64,000 nt of DNA from Altibacter sp. (GCF_019913785.1 NZ_JAIOHK010000028.1:1-64000); one strand, 5' to 3'. Positions 7,966-17,124 are shown, numbered from the stretch's first letter. Made by a program: numbers and translations. The notes: generated from the sequence alone by a model not told the origin.

Positions 7966-9924
7966 ATGAAAAAGAAAAAATTAAATCTTCGGGATATTGA
8001 TGTTGAAAAACATTCGGGCCAACACTTACACGGAGCAGGTCATAATAACAATAGCAAAAAAATAAATTTTAGAACTTATCTGCCAGCAATTTTCAGCTTT
8101 GTAATGCTGATTGTGGGAATTGCACTTGATTATTTTAATGCGTTTCCACACTTTTCGGGCTGGATTCGCATCTTGTGGTATGTGATAGCGTACATTCCTG
8201 TTGGCTTTCCTGTGATGACAGAAGGATGGAAGAGTATTAAAAACGGAGATTTCTTTACTGAATTTTTCCTAATGTCCATTGCCACCTTGGGTGCGTTCGT
8301 CATTGGTGAATATCCGGAAGGTGTCGCCGTAATGCTGTTTTATGCCGTGGGCGAATTGTTCCAAAATGCGGCAGTAAAAAAAGCCAAAAGAAACATTAAA
8401 GCTCTTCTTGATGTAAGGCCTAATGAGGCTTTGGTATATCGTGAAAACAATTACATTTCAGTAAATCCCGAAATGGTAGAAATTGGTGAAAAAGTACAAG
8501 TGCGAGTTGGCGAAAAAATTCCTTTGGACGGTACTTTGCTTTCTAAAAAAGGCTCGTTCAATACAGCAGCCTTAACAGGCGAAAGCAAACCAGATACCAT
8601 AGCAAAGGGCGAAAAAGTATTTGCGGGAAGTATTAATCTGGACGGTGTTATTGAAATTGAAACCACCAAAAAATTTAAGGATAGTTCCATTGCAAGAATT
8701 CTTGATATGGTGGAAAATGCTACCGCAAGGAAATCAAAGACTGAATTGTTCATCAGAAAGTTTGCACGAATTTATACACCTATTGTTGTATTTCTTGCCA
8801 TAGGTCTGACTTTTCTGCCCTATTTTTTTGTTGATGATTACGTGTTTCGTGATTGGTTGTACAGAGCATTAATTTTCTTAGTTATTTCCTGTCCCTGTGC
8901 GTTGGTTATATCAATTCCATTAGGATATTTCGGTGGATTGGGAGCAGCTTCAAAAAATGGGATTCTATTTAAGGGTGCTTCATTTTTAGATGAAATGACC
9001 AAAGTTAATACGGTTGTTATGGATAAAACCGGAACTGTGACCAAAGGTGTCTTTAAAATCAAGGAAATAAAGTCAATTGATTGGGGAGAAACCGATTTTA
9101 TGAAATATCTGATGGCGATGGAAGAACAATCCACCCATCCCATTGCCAAGGCAATTATGGAATACAAAGACAAAGGCGAAGATTTTCAAGCAAGTAATGT
9201 TTCCGAAGTTGCAGGAAAAGGACTGAAAGGAACGGTAAATGGTAAAGCCGTTTTGGTGGGAAATAAGGCATTGATGATTTCAAATAATATTGAAGTTCCT
9301 TCTGAAACCGACACAATTGTGGAATCAATTGTAATGGTTTCCATTGAAGGCAAATTCGCTGGTTATGTAATCATTGCTGATGAATTGAAGGATGATGCCC
9401 ACGAAGCCATCAAACAAATTCGTGATTCTGGTATTTCAAAAATCATAATGCTTTCGGGCGATAAGGATTCCATTACGCAACAAGTCGCCAAAGAAATGGG
9501 TATACATACCGCAAAAGGTGGCTTACTTCCAGAGGATAAATTAGAAGAAGTTGAAAAACTGATGTCTGAAACCGACAACAAAGTGGCGTTTATTGGCGAT
9601 GGAATCAACGATGCCCCAGTATTGGCAGCAAGTGATGTTGGTATTGCAATGGGGGGCTTAGGTAGTGATGTCGCCATAGAAACCGCTGATGTCATTATTC
9701 AAACGGACCAACCGAGCAAAATTGCAAGAGCTATTAAAATTGGTCGTTCCACTCGCAGTATCGTTTGGCAAAACATAGGTTTAGCTTTTGGTGTAAAAGC
9801 TGTGGTTTTAATTTTAGGTGCAGGTGGTCTGGCAACAATGTGGGAAGCGGTTTTTGCAGATGTGGGTGTGGCACTTTTGGCTATTTTCAATGCGGTACGT
9901 TTACAGAAAATGACGTGGAAGTGA
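7966..9924 (+). CDS. Heavy-metal P1B-type ATPase, Zn/Cd/Pb exporter type
   Basis: 652 residues from the ATG at 7966; a GTG six bases upstream is also possible but less likely. The N-terminus is short and His-containing (HSGQHLHGAGH) with no HMA domain. Membrane helices surround the SCPCAL metal-transport motif (Cys near residue 308). The phosphorylated Asp is in DKTGT (about residue 353), TGES is in the actuator domain, and GDGIND is near residue 544. The last membrane helices carry ADVG followed by NAVRL, which resembles the Asp-containing site of ZntA/CadA pumps rather than the MxxSS site of copper pumps. It would export Zn, Cd or Pb from the cytoplasm. It is the last cargo gene before the integrase. 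Confidence 0.93.
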   Translation: MKKKKLNLRDIDVEKHSGQHLHGAGHNNNSKKINFRTYLPAIFSFVMLIVGIALDYFNAFPHFSGWIRILWYVIAYIPVGFPVMTEGWKSIKNGDFFTEFFLMSIATLGAFVIGEYPEGVAVMLFYAVGELFQNAAVKKAKRNIKALLDVRPNEALVYRENNYISVNPEMVEIGEKVQVRVGEKIPLDGTLLSKKGSFNTAALTGESKPDTIAKGEKVFAGSINLDGVIEIETTKKFKDSSIARILDMVENATARKSKTELFIRKFARIYTPIVVFLAIGLTFLPYFFVDDYVFRDWLYRALIFLVISCPCALVISIPLGYFGGLGAASKNGILFKGASFLDEMTKVNTVVMDKTGTVTKGVFKIKEIKSIDWGETDFMKYLMAMEEQSTHPIAKAIMEYKDKGEDFQASNVSEVAGKGLKGTVNGKAVLVGNKALMISNNIEVPSETDTIVESIVMVSIEGKFAGYVIIADELKDDAHEAIKQIRDSGISKIIMLSGDKDSITQQVAKEMGIHTAKGGLLPEDKLEEVEKLMSETDNKVAFIGDGINDAPVLAASDVGIAMGGLGSDVAIETADVIIQTDQPSKIARAIKIGRSTRSIVWQNIGLAFGVKAVVLILGAGGLATMWEAVFADVGVALLAIFNAVRLQKMTWK

Positions 9925-9993
9925 GCCGCAACCTAATTCTGCTGTAGTATTGACTAAAATCAATTTAATAACTCTTTCAAAAAAATTGAATTC

Positions 9994-11208
9994 TTAAAAA
10001 TTCACAACGCTGTCCAAAGCATCATCAGCTTCTTTATGAATAAAATTAGCTTGATAATTAAGAGTTGTCTTTAAATCACTGTGACGGTATAGTTTTTGAA
10101 GCATCAATGGATGTATAGAATCACCAGCGATATTACCAAAAGTATGCCTTGCAATGTGCATAGTAACCTTCTTATCTATTTTTGCCTTTTTCGCAATGGA
10201 TTTTAGGTTGTCATTGAATTTTTTGGTGGCTGTCTTTCTTTTGTTATAGATGTCTTTTGCATCATCAAGATTCGCTTTTTTTAATTCTGGGAAGACAAAA
10301 TCCGTTGCATATCTCTTATCATCTCTGTAATAATCCAAAATCTTTAAAACTTTATCGGGAATTTTCAAGGATAGTAACTTTGAGTTTTTGTTCATTCTAT
10401 AATGCAATCTGTCGTCATATATGTCTGACCACTTTATCCATAGCACATCAGTAACTCGCATTCCTGCAAAATTGAAGCTGAAAAGCCAAACGTTTCTTGT
10501 GTGCATTTCGGCTAACGTTAAATTATCAAGAGCCTCTATAGCTCTTACTTCAATAATATTCAACCCAATTTTATTTGTTTCCGGAAATTTAATTTTAATC
10601 TTATCACCACCAAAAGGGTACAATTCCCTACTAACAATTTTAAGCTTTATTGCCCTATTGAACAATAAGCGGATAAATACCAGTATATTCATTATTGACG
10701 TTTCGGCTAGAGAATGTTCAACTTTTAGATATATCATCAATTTCTTCAGGAAACGCTCGTCGATTTCCTGAAAAGAAAGTTGTTTGGATTTATTGAATTT
10801 TAAGATATAACTTACCAAAGCACTATCTGTGGATAGGCGGTTTAATTTTTCAGCAGCTTTCAATTCATCGAGATGTTCTTGGGCAAGTTCAAAAAAGGTA
10901 GAAGTATTACCCAATGCGTATAGCTCTTTTTTGATTTGGTTTGCAGAAGCATCTTTGTGTTCTGATTGCAAATCAATAAGTGCTTTATTGGCATCAGAAA
11001 GTTCTTGTGACAACAACTTGTTTAAACTGTCCGCGTTTTGATTTGATTTTTTTACTCGAATGTTTTTTTCGTCCCAATCCTCTAAGTCGATATAATGACC
11101 GACATATTGATATGTTGAGCGACGATTTTTTGTGATACGAATAGCTAGTGGATATAGACCTTTACTGTTAGGTTTTTTGCGTAGTACTATTTTTGCATTT
11201 GATGACAT
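9994..11208 (-). CDS. Tyrosine recombinase (island integrase)
   Basis: 404 residues. An N-terminal arm-binding region (about 1-95) is followed by a SAM-like core-binding domain and a catalytic domain with Arg in FAGMRVTDV, His and Arg in MHIARHTFG, the second His in LYRHSDLKTT and the Tyr nucleophile in TLNYQANF. This matches Bacteroidota integrases of tRNA-targeting islands. It is transcribed away from the att site at 11445-11501, into the island. Direct repeats at 11241-11346, just before its start, are likely its arm-type binding sites. It is probably responsible for insertion of the metal-resistance island. Confidence 0.93.
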   Translation of the reverse strand: MSSNAKIVLRKKPNSKGLYPLAIRITKNRRSTYQYVGHYIDLEDWDEKNIRVKKSNQNADSLNKLLSQELSDANKALIDLQSEHKDASANQIKKELYALGNTSTFFELAQEHLDELKAAEKLNRLSTDSALVSYILKFNKSKQLSFQEIDERFLKKLMIYLKVEHSLAETSIMNILVFIRLLFNRAIKLKIVSRELYPFGGDKIKIKFPETNKIGLNIIEVRAIEALDNLTLAEMHTRNVWLFSFNFAGMRVTDVLWIKWSDIYDDRLHYRMNKNSKLLSLKIPDKVLKILDYYRDDKRYATDFVFPELKKANLDDAKDIYNKRKTATKKFNDNLKSIAKKAKIDKKVTMHIARHTFGNIAGDSIHPLMLQKLYRHSDLKTTLNYQANFIHKEADDALDSVVNF

Positions 11209-11240
11209 AATTGACCTGTTTTGAGTACGAAAGTCAAATC

Positions 11241-11261
11241 AGGTACAACATAGGTACAACA
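11241..11261 (+). repeat. Integrase arm-type direct repeat, copy 1
   Basis: A 21-bp repeat made of two tandem GGTACAAC units. An identical copy lies at 11326-11346, 85 bp away, and an inverted GTTGTAC occurs at 11284-11290 between them. The location between integrase start and att core fits arm-type sites. Confidence 0.65.
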
Positions 11262-11325
11262 TTGTATTTTGAGCTCATTTTTTGTTGTACACTTTCGATA
11301 AAGGTACGAATTTATTGGGCTTTTT

Positions 11326-11346
11326 AGGTACAACATAGGTACAACA
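11326..11346 (+). repeat. Integrase arm-type direct repeat, copy 2
   Basis: Exact 21-bp copy of the repeat at 11241-11261, again holding two GGTACAAC units. It lies about 100 bp from the att core, consistent with a looped integrase-DNA complex. Confidence 0.65.
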
Positions 11347-11444
11347 AATGCTGAAATCAATTGATATTAGATGATATCAAAGAAAATGATGTTTTTTATA
11401 ATCAATTGAAAATGAATGACTTTGGTGTTGTTTGGGCAAATGTA

Positions 11445-11501
11445 CGCTAGACTTAGGATCTAGTGCTTCACGGCGTGGGAGTTCGAGTCTCCCCGCCCGC
11501 A
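11445..11501 (+). other. attR: 3' part of a tRNA-Leu(TAG) gene
   Basis: The sequence holds an anticodon stem-loop (CTAGA-CTTAGGA-TCTAG, anticodon TAG at 11454-11456), the long variable arm expected in tRNA-Leu, a T arm (GGGAG-TTCGAGT-CTCCC at 11477-11493) and a 3' acceptor strand CGCCCGC (11494-11500) with discriminator A. The D arm and 5' acceptor strand (GCGGGCG) are absent upstream, so this is not a working tRNA. This is what remains when an island inserts in the 3' half of a tRNA gene and rebuilds the intact gene at its other end, to the left of the window. Confidence 0.85.
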
Positions 11502-11509
11502 CGAAGAAA

Positions 11510-11539
11510 AAGCTTCTCGGAAACGAGAGGCTTTTTTTA
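11510..11539 (+). terminator. Rho-independent terminator after the tRNA-Leu fragment
   Basis: AGCTTCTCG-GAAA-CGAGAGGCT forms a 9-bp stem with one G-U pair and a GAAA loop, followed by a run of seven T. It was presumably the native terminator of the tRNA-Leu gene before island insertion. Confidence 0.8.
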
Positions 11540-11562
11540 TACGTCAGATCGCGTCAAGCAAA

Positions 11563-11588
11563 AAGCTTCGGTGAAAACCGAAGCTTTC
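11563..11588. terminator. Hairpin terminator, probably for the minus-strand gene at 11615-12037
   Basis: AAGCTTCGGT-GAAA-ACCGAAGCTT is a perfect 10-bp stem with a GAAA loop; flanking A and T tracts make it usable from either strand. It lies between the tRNA remnant and the end of the convergent membrane-protein gene. Confidence 0.65.
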
Positions 11589-11614
11589 TTCAATATTAAT
11601 CGAATCTAAAATCT

Positions 11615-12037
11615 CTATTTAGTACTCGTTGTTTTACCGTACACCAGTCCGGCCAAAAGACCCATAATTCCGAAGAATACTAAGGTCAGTACAAAATTAA
11701 TAAGTGTCCCTTGTAAATCGAGAATGTTTGCGGTGGCAAAATCGATAAGACCTTCGCCAAGACCTGCCAATAAAGCAATCCAGAAGCCTAATGCAAAACC
11801 GCTTCCAGCGCTATAACTATTTAAACCAAATCTCCCATAGATAGTTGAAAAGGCAAAGGCCTGAATTAGACAGCCTGCGAAAATATAGACTAAATCTGGT
11901 ATTTCTCTCATAAGTCCATCGGTAAGAATATGGTCTGCAAAAAGATTTTCAGCAAGGATACCCCATAGGAGATATCCACCACCAAAACCCCAAATGGTGA
12001 GGACAATGGTACTAATAATGTTCGCTTTTGTAAACAT
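11615..12037 (-). CDS. Small four-helix membrane protein of unknown function
   Basis: 140 residues with four hydrophobic segments (about 5-27, 48-68, 76-98 and 112-134), several Gly-rich (GFGGGYLLWG, GFALGFWIALLAGLGEG). I do not recognise a family. It starts at a clear ATG, is monocistronic, and ends at a hairpin terminator. It is the first chromosomal gene beyond the island junction. An inner-membrane location is likely; no function is assigned. Confidence 0.7.
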   Translation of the reverse strand: MFTKANIISTIVLTIWGFGGGYLLWGILAENLFADHILTDGLMREIPDLVYIFAGCLIQAFAFSTIYGRFGLNSYSAGSGFALGFWIALLAGLGEGLIDFATANILDLQGTLINFVLTLVFFGIMGLLAGLVYGKTTSTK

Positions 12038-12242
12038 AGTTAAAGTTTTATTTATTCGTAGTCAGCAAGTTACGTAATTAACTAATATGTATTTGTAGAA
12101 AAAATCGCACAATAAAAATAATTTCTACTAGCTAACACTCACATAAAATAGTTGTAAGACAAATGGTATAGGAGGAATCTTTCTTGTTCAATAGTTGCAC
12201 TTATTTTTACAAGCGCACGTTCGCTATGGTGTAATAAAGCCG

Positions 12243-12250
12243 TAATTTTG
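12243..12250 (+). promoter_or_regulatory. -7 promoter box of the decarboxylase operon
   Basis: TAATTTTG fits TAnnTTTG and lies 24 bp before the ATG at 12275, implying a leader of about 20 nt. The -33 element is weak. Confidence 0.5.
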
Positions 12251-12274
12251 CAGTCTTAGCATTAACAAATACCT

Positions 12275-13708
12275 ATGTTGAAAATCGATACCACGCAAAA
12301 ATTAGAACTTACCAAAGCCGAAATGAAGGAGTACGGCTATAAGGTGGTAGATGCCATTGTTTCACATTTTGATACACAAAACCAAAAACTACCGGTTGCT
12401 GCGGCATCCAGACAAGAAATGGATCAACTTTTTTTAGAAGATGTTCCGGAAAAGTCAACCGATGCTCATAAGGTGTTGGATTTTGTTTTAGAAAATGTAA
12501 TGACGCAAAGTAATATAGTGACACATCCAAAATCCTTTTCCTTCGTCCCCGGGCCCAGTAACTACATCAGTGCGATGGCCGATTCATTGGCCTCGGGATT
12601 CAATATATTTTCCGGTGGTTGGGCAGGTTCGCCGGCAGCGGCCGAAATGGAGATCGTTACCATGAACTGGCTTCTCAAAATGTATGGTTTTCCGGTAAAA
12701 AAAGGAGGAGGGATCTTTACCAGTGGGGGCTCTATGGCCAATCTTACAGCTATTATCACCGCTCGTAAGGTGAAATGTGGTGATGATTTTTCAAAGGCGG
12801 TGATATACCTTTCCGACCAAGCGCATTCTTCGAATATAAAAGCCATCCGAGTTGCAGGATTTAGAAAGGAACAGATTAGGATTATTCCAACCGATTCTGA
12901 GTTTAAATTTTCACTCAACAAGCTTAAAAATGCTATTGCAAAGGACAGTCTGGAAGGCCTTCAGCCATTTTGCCTTATTGCAACCGCCGGGACTACAAAT
13001 ACAGGAACAGTCGATCAACTTTCGGAATTGGCAGCGATTTGTAAAAAAGAAAAAATTTGGTATCATATAGACGGTGCCTATGGGGCTGCTGCGATCCTGG
13101 CCAACAATGGTAAACAGTTGTTAAAAGGAATAGAAAAGGCCGACTCTATCACGGTCGACCCACATAAATGGTTTTATCAACCCTATGAGATTGGTTGTCT
13201 TTTGGTGCGCAATCACAGGTGGTTAAAGGGCACATTTACCGAGAAGCCGGAATATCTGAGGGATATCGAAGGTAATACTTCGGAAATTAATTTTTACGAT
13301 CACGGTATCGAACTCACACGAAGATTTAGAGCCTTAAAATTTTATATGTCAATTAAGACGTTTGGTTTGAAAGCCTTCAGAAAAGCAATTACCTACAATA
13401 TCAAACTGGCCGAAGAAACCGAATCTTTTTTACGTAAGAGTAGCAATTGGGAGGTGATTTCTCCGGCGACTCTGGCCGTTATTAATTTTAGATATAACCC
13501 CATAGGGAATGCGCTCTCTGAAAAAAAACTGGATGCACTCAATCAATATATTTCGGCTCAGGTTGTTAGCTCTCAAAAAGCCTTGTTGGTAACCACGGTG
13601 TTAAACAAACAAGTTGTGCTGCGTATGTGTTTGATCAACCCAAGAACCACTATGCAAGATGTAAAAGAAACCATCACACTTTGTGAATCTTTTGCGGGCG
13701 ATAAATAG
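12275..13708 (+). CDS. PLP-dependent amino-acid decarboxylase (group II, aromatic-type)
   Basis: 477 residues. The fold-type I decarboxylase signatures are present: FTSGGSMANLTAIITAR for phosphate binding, HIDGAYGAAA with the Asp that contacts the pyridine nitrogen, and TVDPHKWFYQP with the Schiff-base lysine at about residue 298. Length and motifs match aromatic-L-amino-acid decarboxylases and their relatives. The amine it makes (from Tyr, Trp, DOPA, or perhaps Glu/Asp) cannot be settled by sequence alone. The next gene starts 5 bp downstream, so it heads an operon with a flavoprotein and a DUF1697 gene. Confidence 0.88.
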   Translation: MLKIDTTQKLELTKAEMKEYGYKVVDAIVSHFDTQNQKLPVAAASRQEMDQLFLEDVPEKSTDAHKVLDFVLENVMTQSNIVTHPKSFSFVPGPSNYISAMADSLASGFNIFSGGWAGSPAAAEMEIVTMNWLLKMYGFPVKKGGGIFTSGGSMANLTAIITARKVKCGDDFSKAVIYLSDQAHSSNIKAIRVAGFRKEQIRIIPTDSEFKFSLNKLKNAIAKDSLEGLQPFCLIATAGTTNTGTVDQLSELAAICKKEKIWYHIDGAYGAAAILANNGKQLLKGIEKADSITVDPHKWFYQPYEIGCLLVRNHRWLKGTFTEKPEYLRDIEGNTSEINFYDHGIELTRRFRALKFYMSIKTFGLKAFRKAITYNIKLAEETESFLRKSSNWEVISPATLAVINFRYNPIGNALSEKKLDALNQYISAQVVSSQKALLVTTVLNKQVVLRMCLINPRTTMQDVKETITLCESFAGDK

Positions 13709-13713
13709 TAGGT

Positions 13714-14952
13714 TTGAGCGAAACAGCAGACATATTGGTCATAGGGGGTGGAGCAGCCGGTTTTTTTTCGGCCATAAATATTGTTGAAAAAAATTCAAAA
13801 CTAAAGGTTAAAATTCTCGAACGTGGAAGTGAAGTCCTTACCAAAGTAAAGGTGTCGGGTGGTGGCAGGTGCAATGTAACCCATGCCGAATTTTCCCCCA
13901 AGGAACTATCTCAAAATTACCCGAGAGGTGAAAAGGAATTGTTAGGCCCCTTTCATAGTTTTATGACCGGAGATACCATCGAATGGTTTGCGCAGCGAGG
14001 CGTGGCCCTTAAAATTGAAGCAGACGGCAGGATGTTTCCCGAGACCGACTCGTCTCAAACGATCATTGATTGTTTTATTTCTGAAACCAAGCGTTTAGGA
14101 ATTGAGGTATTAAAAAATCATTCGGTAAAACGTATAGAAAAGGAAGGGAATCGCTGGAATATAACAACTTCGGAAGGAAATTTCATTTCTGAAAAATTAG
14201 TCGTTGCAACAGGGAGTAACCCCAAGGTGTGGAAGTTGCTTGAAAACTTAGGACATTCGGTTGTAACTCCGGTTCCTTCTCTGTTTACGTTTAATATCGA
14301 AGATGAGCGAATTAAAAATTTACCCGGAGTGGCGACCGAAGCATCGGTAGCGGTGTTAGACGAAAACGGGAAGAGCATATTGCAAAGTGAAGGGCCTTTG
14401 TTAATTACCCATTGGGGCATGAGCGGTCCGGCTATTTTAAAATTATCGGCCTGGGGAGCGAGACTATTGCACCCAACCCACTATCATTTTACCATAAAGG
14501 TAAATTGGTTAACCACTGTTTCCGAAGCAGAAGTTTCGGATTTATTAAAGAACAGCAAGGCCGAACACAACAAAAAACAGCTAGCCAAATACCCTCAATA
14601 TAACCTTCCGAAGCGTTTGTGGCAGAGTTTGGTAGCGGCTTCGGGAATACCTGAAACACTTTCATGGGCAGAACTTACAAAAATTCAGTTGCAACAATTG
14701 GCAACCCAACTAACCGCAGGAATCTATGTGGTAAATGGGAAAAGCACCTTTAAAGAGGAATTCGTTACAGCAGGAGGAGTCAATTTAAAAGAAGTGAATT
14801 TTAAAACCTTTGAAAGCAAAGTGCATAAAAATCTTTATTTTGCCGGAGAGGTATTAAACATCGATGCCATTACCGGAGGGTTTAACTTTCAGAATGCCTG
14901 GACCGGCGGATTTATGGTGGCACAGGCTATTGCGACTACAGAACACCTATGA
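13714..14952 (+). CDS. NAD(P)/FAD-dependent oxidoreductase, BaiN/HI0933 family
   Basis: 412 residues starting at TTG; no in-frame ATG lies between the upstream stop and the FAD motif, and the start is only 5 bp after the decarboxylase stop. DILVIGGGAAGFFSAI is the dinucleotide-binding GxGxxG site, GGRCNVT is the family signature, and the C-terminal GEVLNIDAITGGFNFQNAW closes the FAD site. The family includes BaiN bile-acid reductase and YhiN-type flavoproteins of unclear substrate. The 3' end overlaps the next ORF by 4 bp (ATGA), showing translational coupling. Confidence 0.88.
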   Translation: MSETADILVIGGGAAGFFSAINIVEKNSKLKVKILERGSEVLTKVKVSGGGRCNVTHAEFSPKELSQNYPRGEKELLGPFHSFMTGDTIEWFAQRGVALKIEADGRMFPETDSSQTIIDCFISETKRLGIEVLKNHSVKRIEKEGNRWNITTSEGNFISEKLVVATGSNPKVWKLLENLGHSVVTPVPSLFTFNIEDERIKNLPGVATEASVAVLDENGKSILQSEGPLLITHWGMSGPAILKLSAWGARLLHPTHYHFTIKVNWLTTVSEAEVSDLLKNSKAEHNKKQLAKYPQYNLPKRLWQSLVAASGIPETLSWAELTKIQLQQLATQLTAGIYVVNGKSTFKEEFVTAGGVNLKEVNFKTFESKVHKNLYFAGEVLNIDAITGGFNFQNAWTGGFMVAQAIATTEHL

Positions 14953-15476
14953 AAAAGTACATCGCTTTATTAAGAGGAATTAACGTTGGTGGACATAAAA
15001 AAATTCTTATGGCCGACCTAAAGTTGTTGTTTGAATCCCTGGGTTTTTCCGAAGTCCAGACCTATATCCAGAGCGGAAATGTGGTCTTTACTTCTAAAGA
15101 AGAAAACAATTTAGAGAATAAAATAACTGAAGCGATTGATTCGAAATATGGCTTTTTTGTGCCTATTTTGGTTAAAAAAGCATCAGAAATGGCTAAAATC
15201 TTATCAAAATGTCCATTTTCTGAAGAAAAACGAGAAAAAAGCTATTTTATACTTTTGAAAGCGAGTCCCTCTAAGAAGGACATTGAATTAACAACCCATT
15301 TTTCGCATATAAATGAAGAATTTTATATCCTAGAAGACTGTATTTATATATATTATCGAGAAGGTGCCGGGAAGGCTAAGATGGGTAATAATTTCTTTGA
15401 GAAGAAACTAAAAGTAATCGGTACCGCACGTAACTATAGAACGATGGTAAAATTATTAGAAATGGTTTCCAACTAA
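14949..15476 (+). CDS. DUF1697 domain protein
   Basis: 175 residues opening with KKYIALLRGINVGGHKKILM, followed by LKLLFESLGFSEVQTYIQSGNVVF, the hallmark of DUF1697 proteins. The C-terminal TARNYRTMVKLLEM segment is also typical. The biochemical role is unknown. It overlaps the flavoprotein gene by 4 bp and ends just before a bidirectional hairpin terminator. Confidence 0.85.
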   Translation: MKKYIALLRGINVGGHKKILMADLKLLFESLGFSEVQTYIQSGNVVFTSKEENNLENKITEAIDSKYGFFVPILVKKASEMAKILSKCPFSEEKREKSYFILLKASPSKKDIELTTHFSHINEEFYILEDCIYIYYREGAGKAKMGNNFFEKKLKVIGTARNYRTMVKLLEMVSN

Positions 15477-15502
15477 AAAGCCCCTGTTATAGAGGCTTTT
15501 TA
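15474..15502. terminator. Bidirectional terminator between convergent operons
   Basis: AAAAAGCCCCT-GTTAT-AGAGGCTTTTT forms an 11-bp stem with one mismatch, with A and T runs on both flanks. It serves the plus-strand DUF1697 operon and possibly the minus-strand T9SS gene ending at 15535. Confidence 0.7.
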
Positions 15503-15534
15503 AAGATCAATTTATTCCCCACAATAATCAATCT

Positions 15535-17124
15535 TTATTCTTTTAGCACCTTGATGGTAGCCGTTTTGCCTTCAGCCGTTGTAATTTTTATAAAATACAA
15601 ACCGACCTCCGAAGAAATGTTCAAATTTAATTGATCGGTATTTTCAAAATATTCTGAATGAACAACCTGGCCTAGGATATTGGAAACAGTTAATTTTATT
15701 TCAGAAAAAGATGCACCCAATGCTACTGTCAAGCTTCCTTGCGTTGGATTGGGGTATGCAAGTACAGTCGCTTCAAGCTCATTTGAGACTACCCCTAAGA
15801 TGTCGGGACCGGTTTTAAATACCCAGTAATCATCCAGTCCTTCACTGTTATCTCCTTTATCTCCCGAAATATTGGAATCTGAAGAACAGGCCATTACAAA
15901 ATCACCACTCGGCAAAGGGATGATGTAAGAGCCGGATTCGTCGTTAGCCCCTCCTATAGAATTTTGAGAAATTGGTGTACCCGATGCATTTAGTTTAACC
16001 AACCAGTAATCGTAACCTCCGTTTGAAGCCTCTGTTTTATCGCCGGACACATTACTGTTGCTCCAGCCTGCTACCATAATAGTATTATCGGTAAGCTCTT
16101 TAATATCTCGCGGATAGTCGATCCCGCTTCCGCCAATGGTATTTTGCCAAACAAGATCGCCACCGGCATTCAGTTTTAAAATCCAATAGTCGTAATCACC
16201 TTGTGAATTCTCTGTTTTATCTCCAGAAATGTTGGATTTTGAATAGCCCCCTATTATATAACCTCCATCTGAGGCTTGAACAATATCTCTCAGTACATCA
16301 CTGTCGTTTCCACCAATGGTATTTTGCCATAAAATATTTCCGCTGGTGTCGAGTTTTACAATCCAATTATCATTTCCTCCCTGTGAATTTTCGGTTTTGT
16401 CTCCTGAAATATTCGAATTTGAGAAGCCTGCGATAATATAGTTTCCGTCAGCACTTTGAAAGGCCGCTTGTGGTCTTTCCACTAAACTTCCTCCGATGCT
16501 ATTTTGCCATACAATGGATCCGGTGCTGTCTAATTTCAACACCCAAAAATCTCGCTGACCATTGGATGGATCGGTTTTGTCACCATTTACATCACTGTCT
16601 GAATATCCCCCAACGATATAGCCGCCATCTGATGTCTGACTTACATAGGTGTCAAATTCGGGCATGTTGCCGCCATAAGTATGTTGCCAAACAATATCAC
16701 CGGACGCATTTAGTTTCAATATCCAATAATCCAATCCACCTCTTGAATTTTCGGTTTTGTCTCCGGAAATATTAGAATCTGATCCGGCCCCTACAATATA
16801 ACCACCGTCTGCAGTCTGTTCGATAGTAAGAAGATAATCATCGCCGCTTCCACCGATGGTATTCTGCCAGCTAATGGCTCCAGAACCATCAATTTTTACG
16901 ATCCAAATATCCAGGGCACCATTAGAATCTTCAGTCTTGTCACCGGAAGTGTTGGACGAAGAATACCCTCCAATTATATACCCACCGTCCGATGTAGGTT
17001 CAAAGGCAGTGATAAAATCACCATCGCTTCCGCCAATTGTATTTTGCCAATCGATGGCAGGATCTTGGGCTTGGGTATAAGTCAGTGCTATTATAAACAT
17101 AAGTAAGGTAATTGCATTTTTCAT
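15535..17124 (-). CDS. Type IX secreted repeat protein with sorting domain
   Basis: 529 residues. A signal peptide (1-19) precedes about seven repeats of roughly 60 residues (about 23-440), each built on WQNTIGGS, DGGYIIGGYSxSNxSGDKTE and DYWILKLNxSG. Seven such beta-rich units suggest a seven-bladed propeller. The last 75 residues (YPNPTQGSLTVALG to the C-terminal KVLKE) are a T9SS type A sorting domain, which directs export across the outer membrane and removal or anchoring by the sortase-like system. It is probably a cell-surface or released protein; ligand unknown. Confidence 0.88.
   Translation of the reverse strand: MKNAITLLMFIIALTYTQAQDPAIDWQNTIGGSDGDFITAFEPTSDGGYIIGGYSSSNTSGDKTEDSNGALDIWIVKIDGSGAISWQNTIGGSGDDYLLTIEQTADGGYIVGAGSDSNISGDKTENSRGGLDYWILKLNASGDIVWQHTYGGNMPEFDTYVSQTSDGGYIVGGYSDSDVNGDKTDPSNGQRDFWVLKLDSTGSIVWQNSIGGSLVERPQAAFQSADGNYIIAGFSNSNISGDKTENSQGGNDNWIVKLDTSGNILWQNTIGGNDSDVLRDIVQASDGGYIIGGYSKSNISGDKTENSQGDYDYWILKLNAGGDLVWQNTIGGSGIDYPRDIKELTDNTIMVAGWSNSNVSGDKTEASNGGYDYWLVKLNASGTPISQNSIGGANDESGSYIIPLPSGDFVMACSSDSNISGDKGDNSEGLDDYWVFKTGPDILGVVSNELEATVLAYPNPTQGSLTVALGASFSEIKLTVSNILGQVVHSEYFENTDQLNLNISSEVGLYFIKITTAEGKTATIKVLKE

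Noticed and set aside
11445-11501. Functional tRNA-Leu gene
   Set aside because: The D arm and 5' acceptor strand are absent upstream; only the 3' part is present.
13714-13716. Doubt about the TTG start of the BaiN-type flavoprotein
   Set aside because: No in-frame ATG precedes the FAD-binding motif and the spacing to the previous stop is 5 bp, so TTG is accepted.
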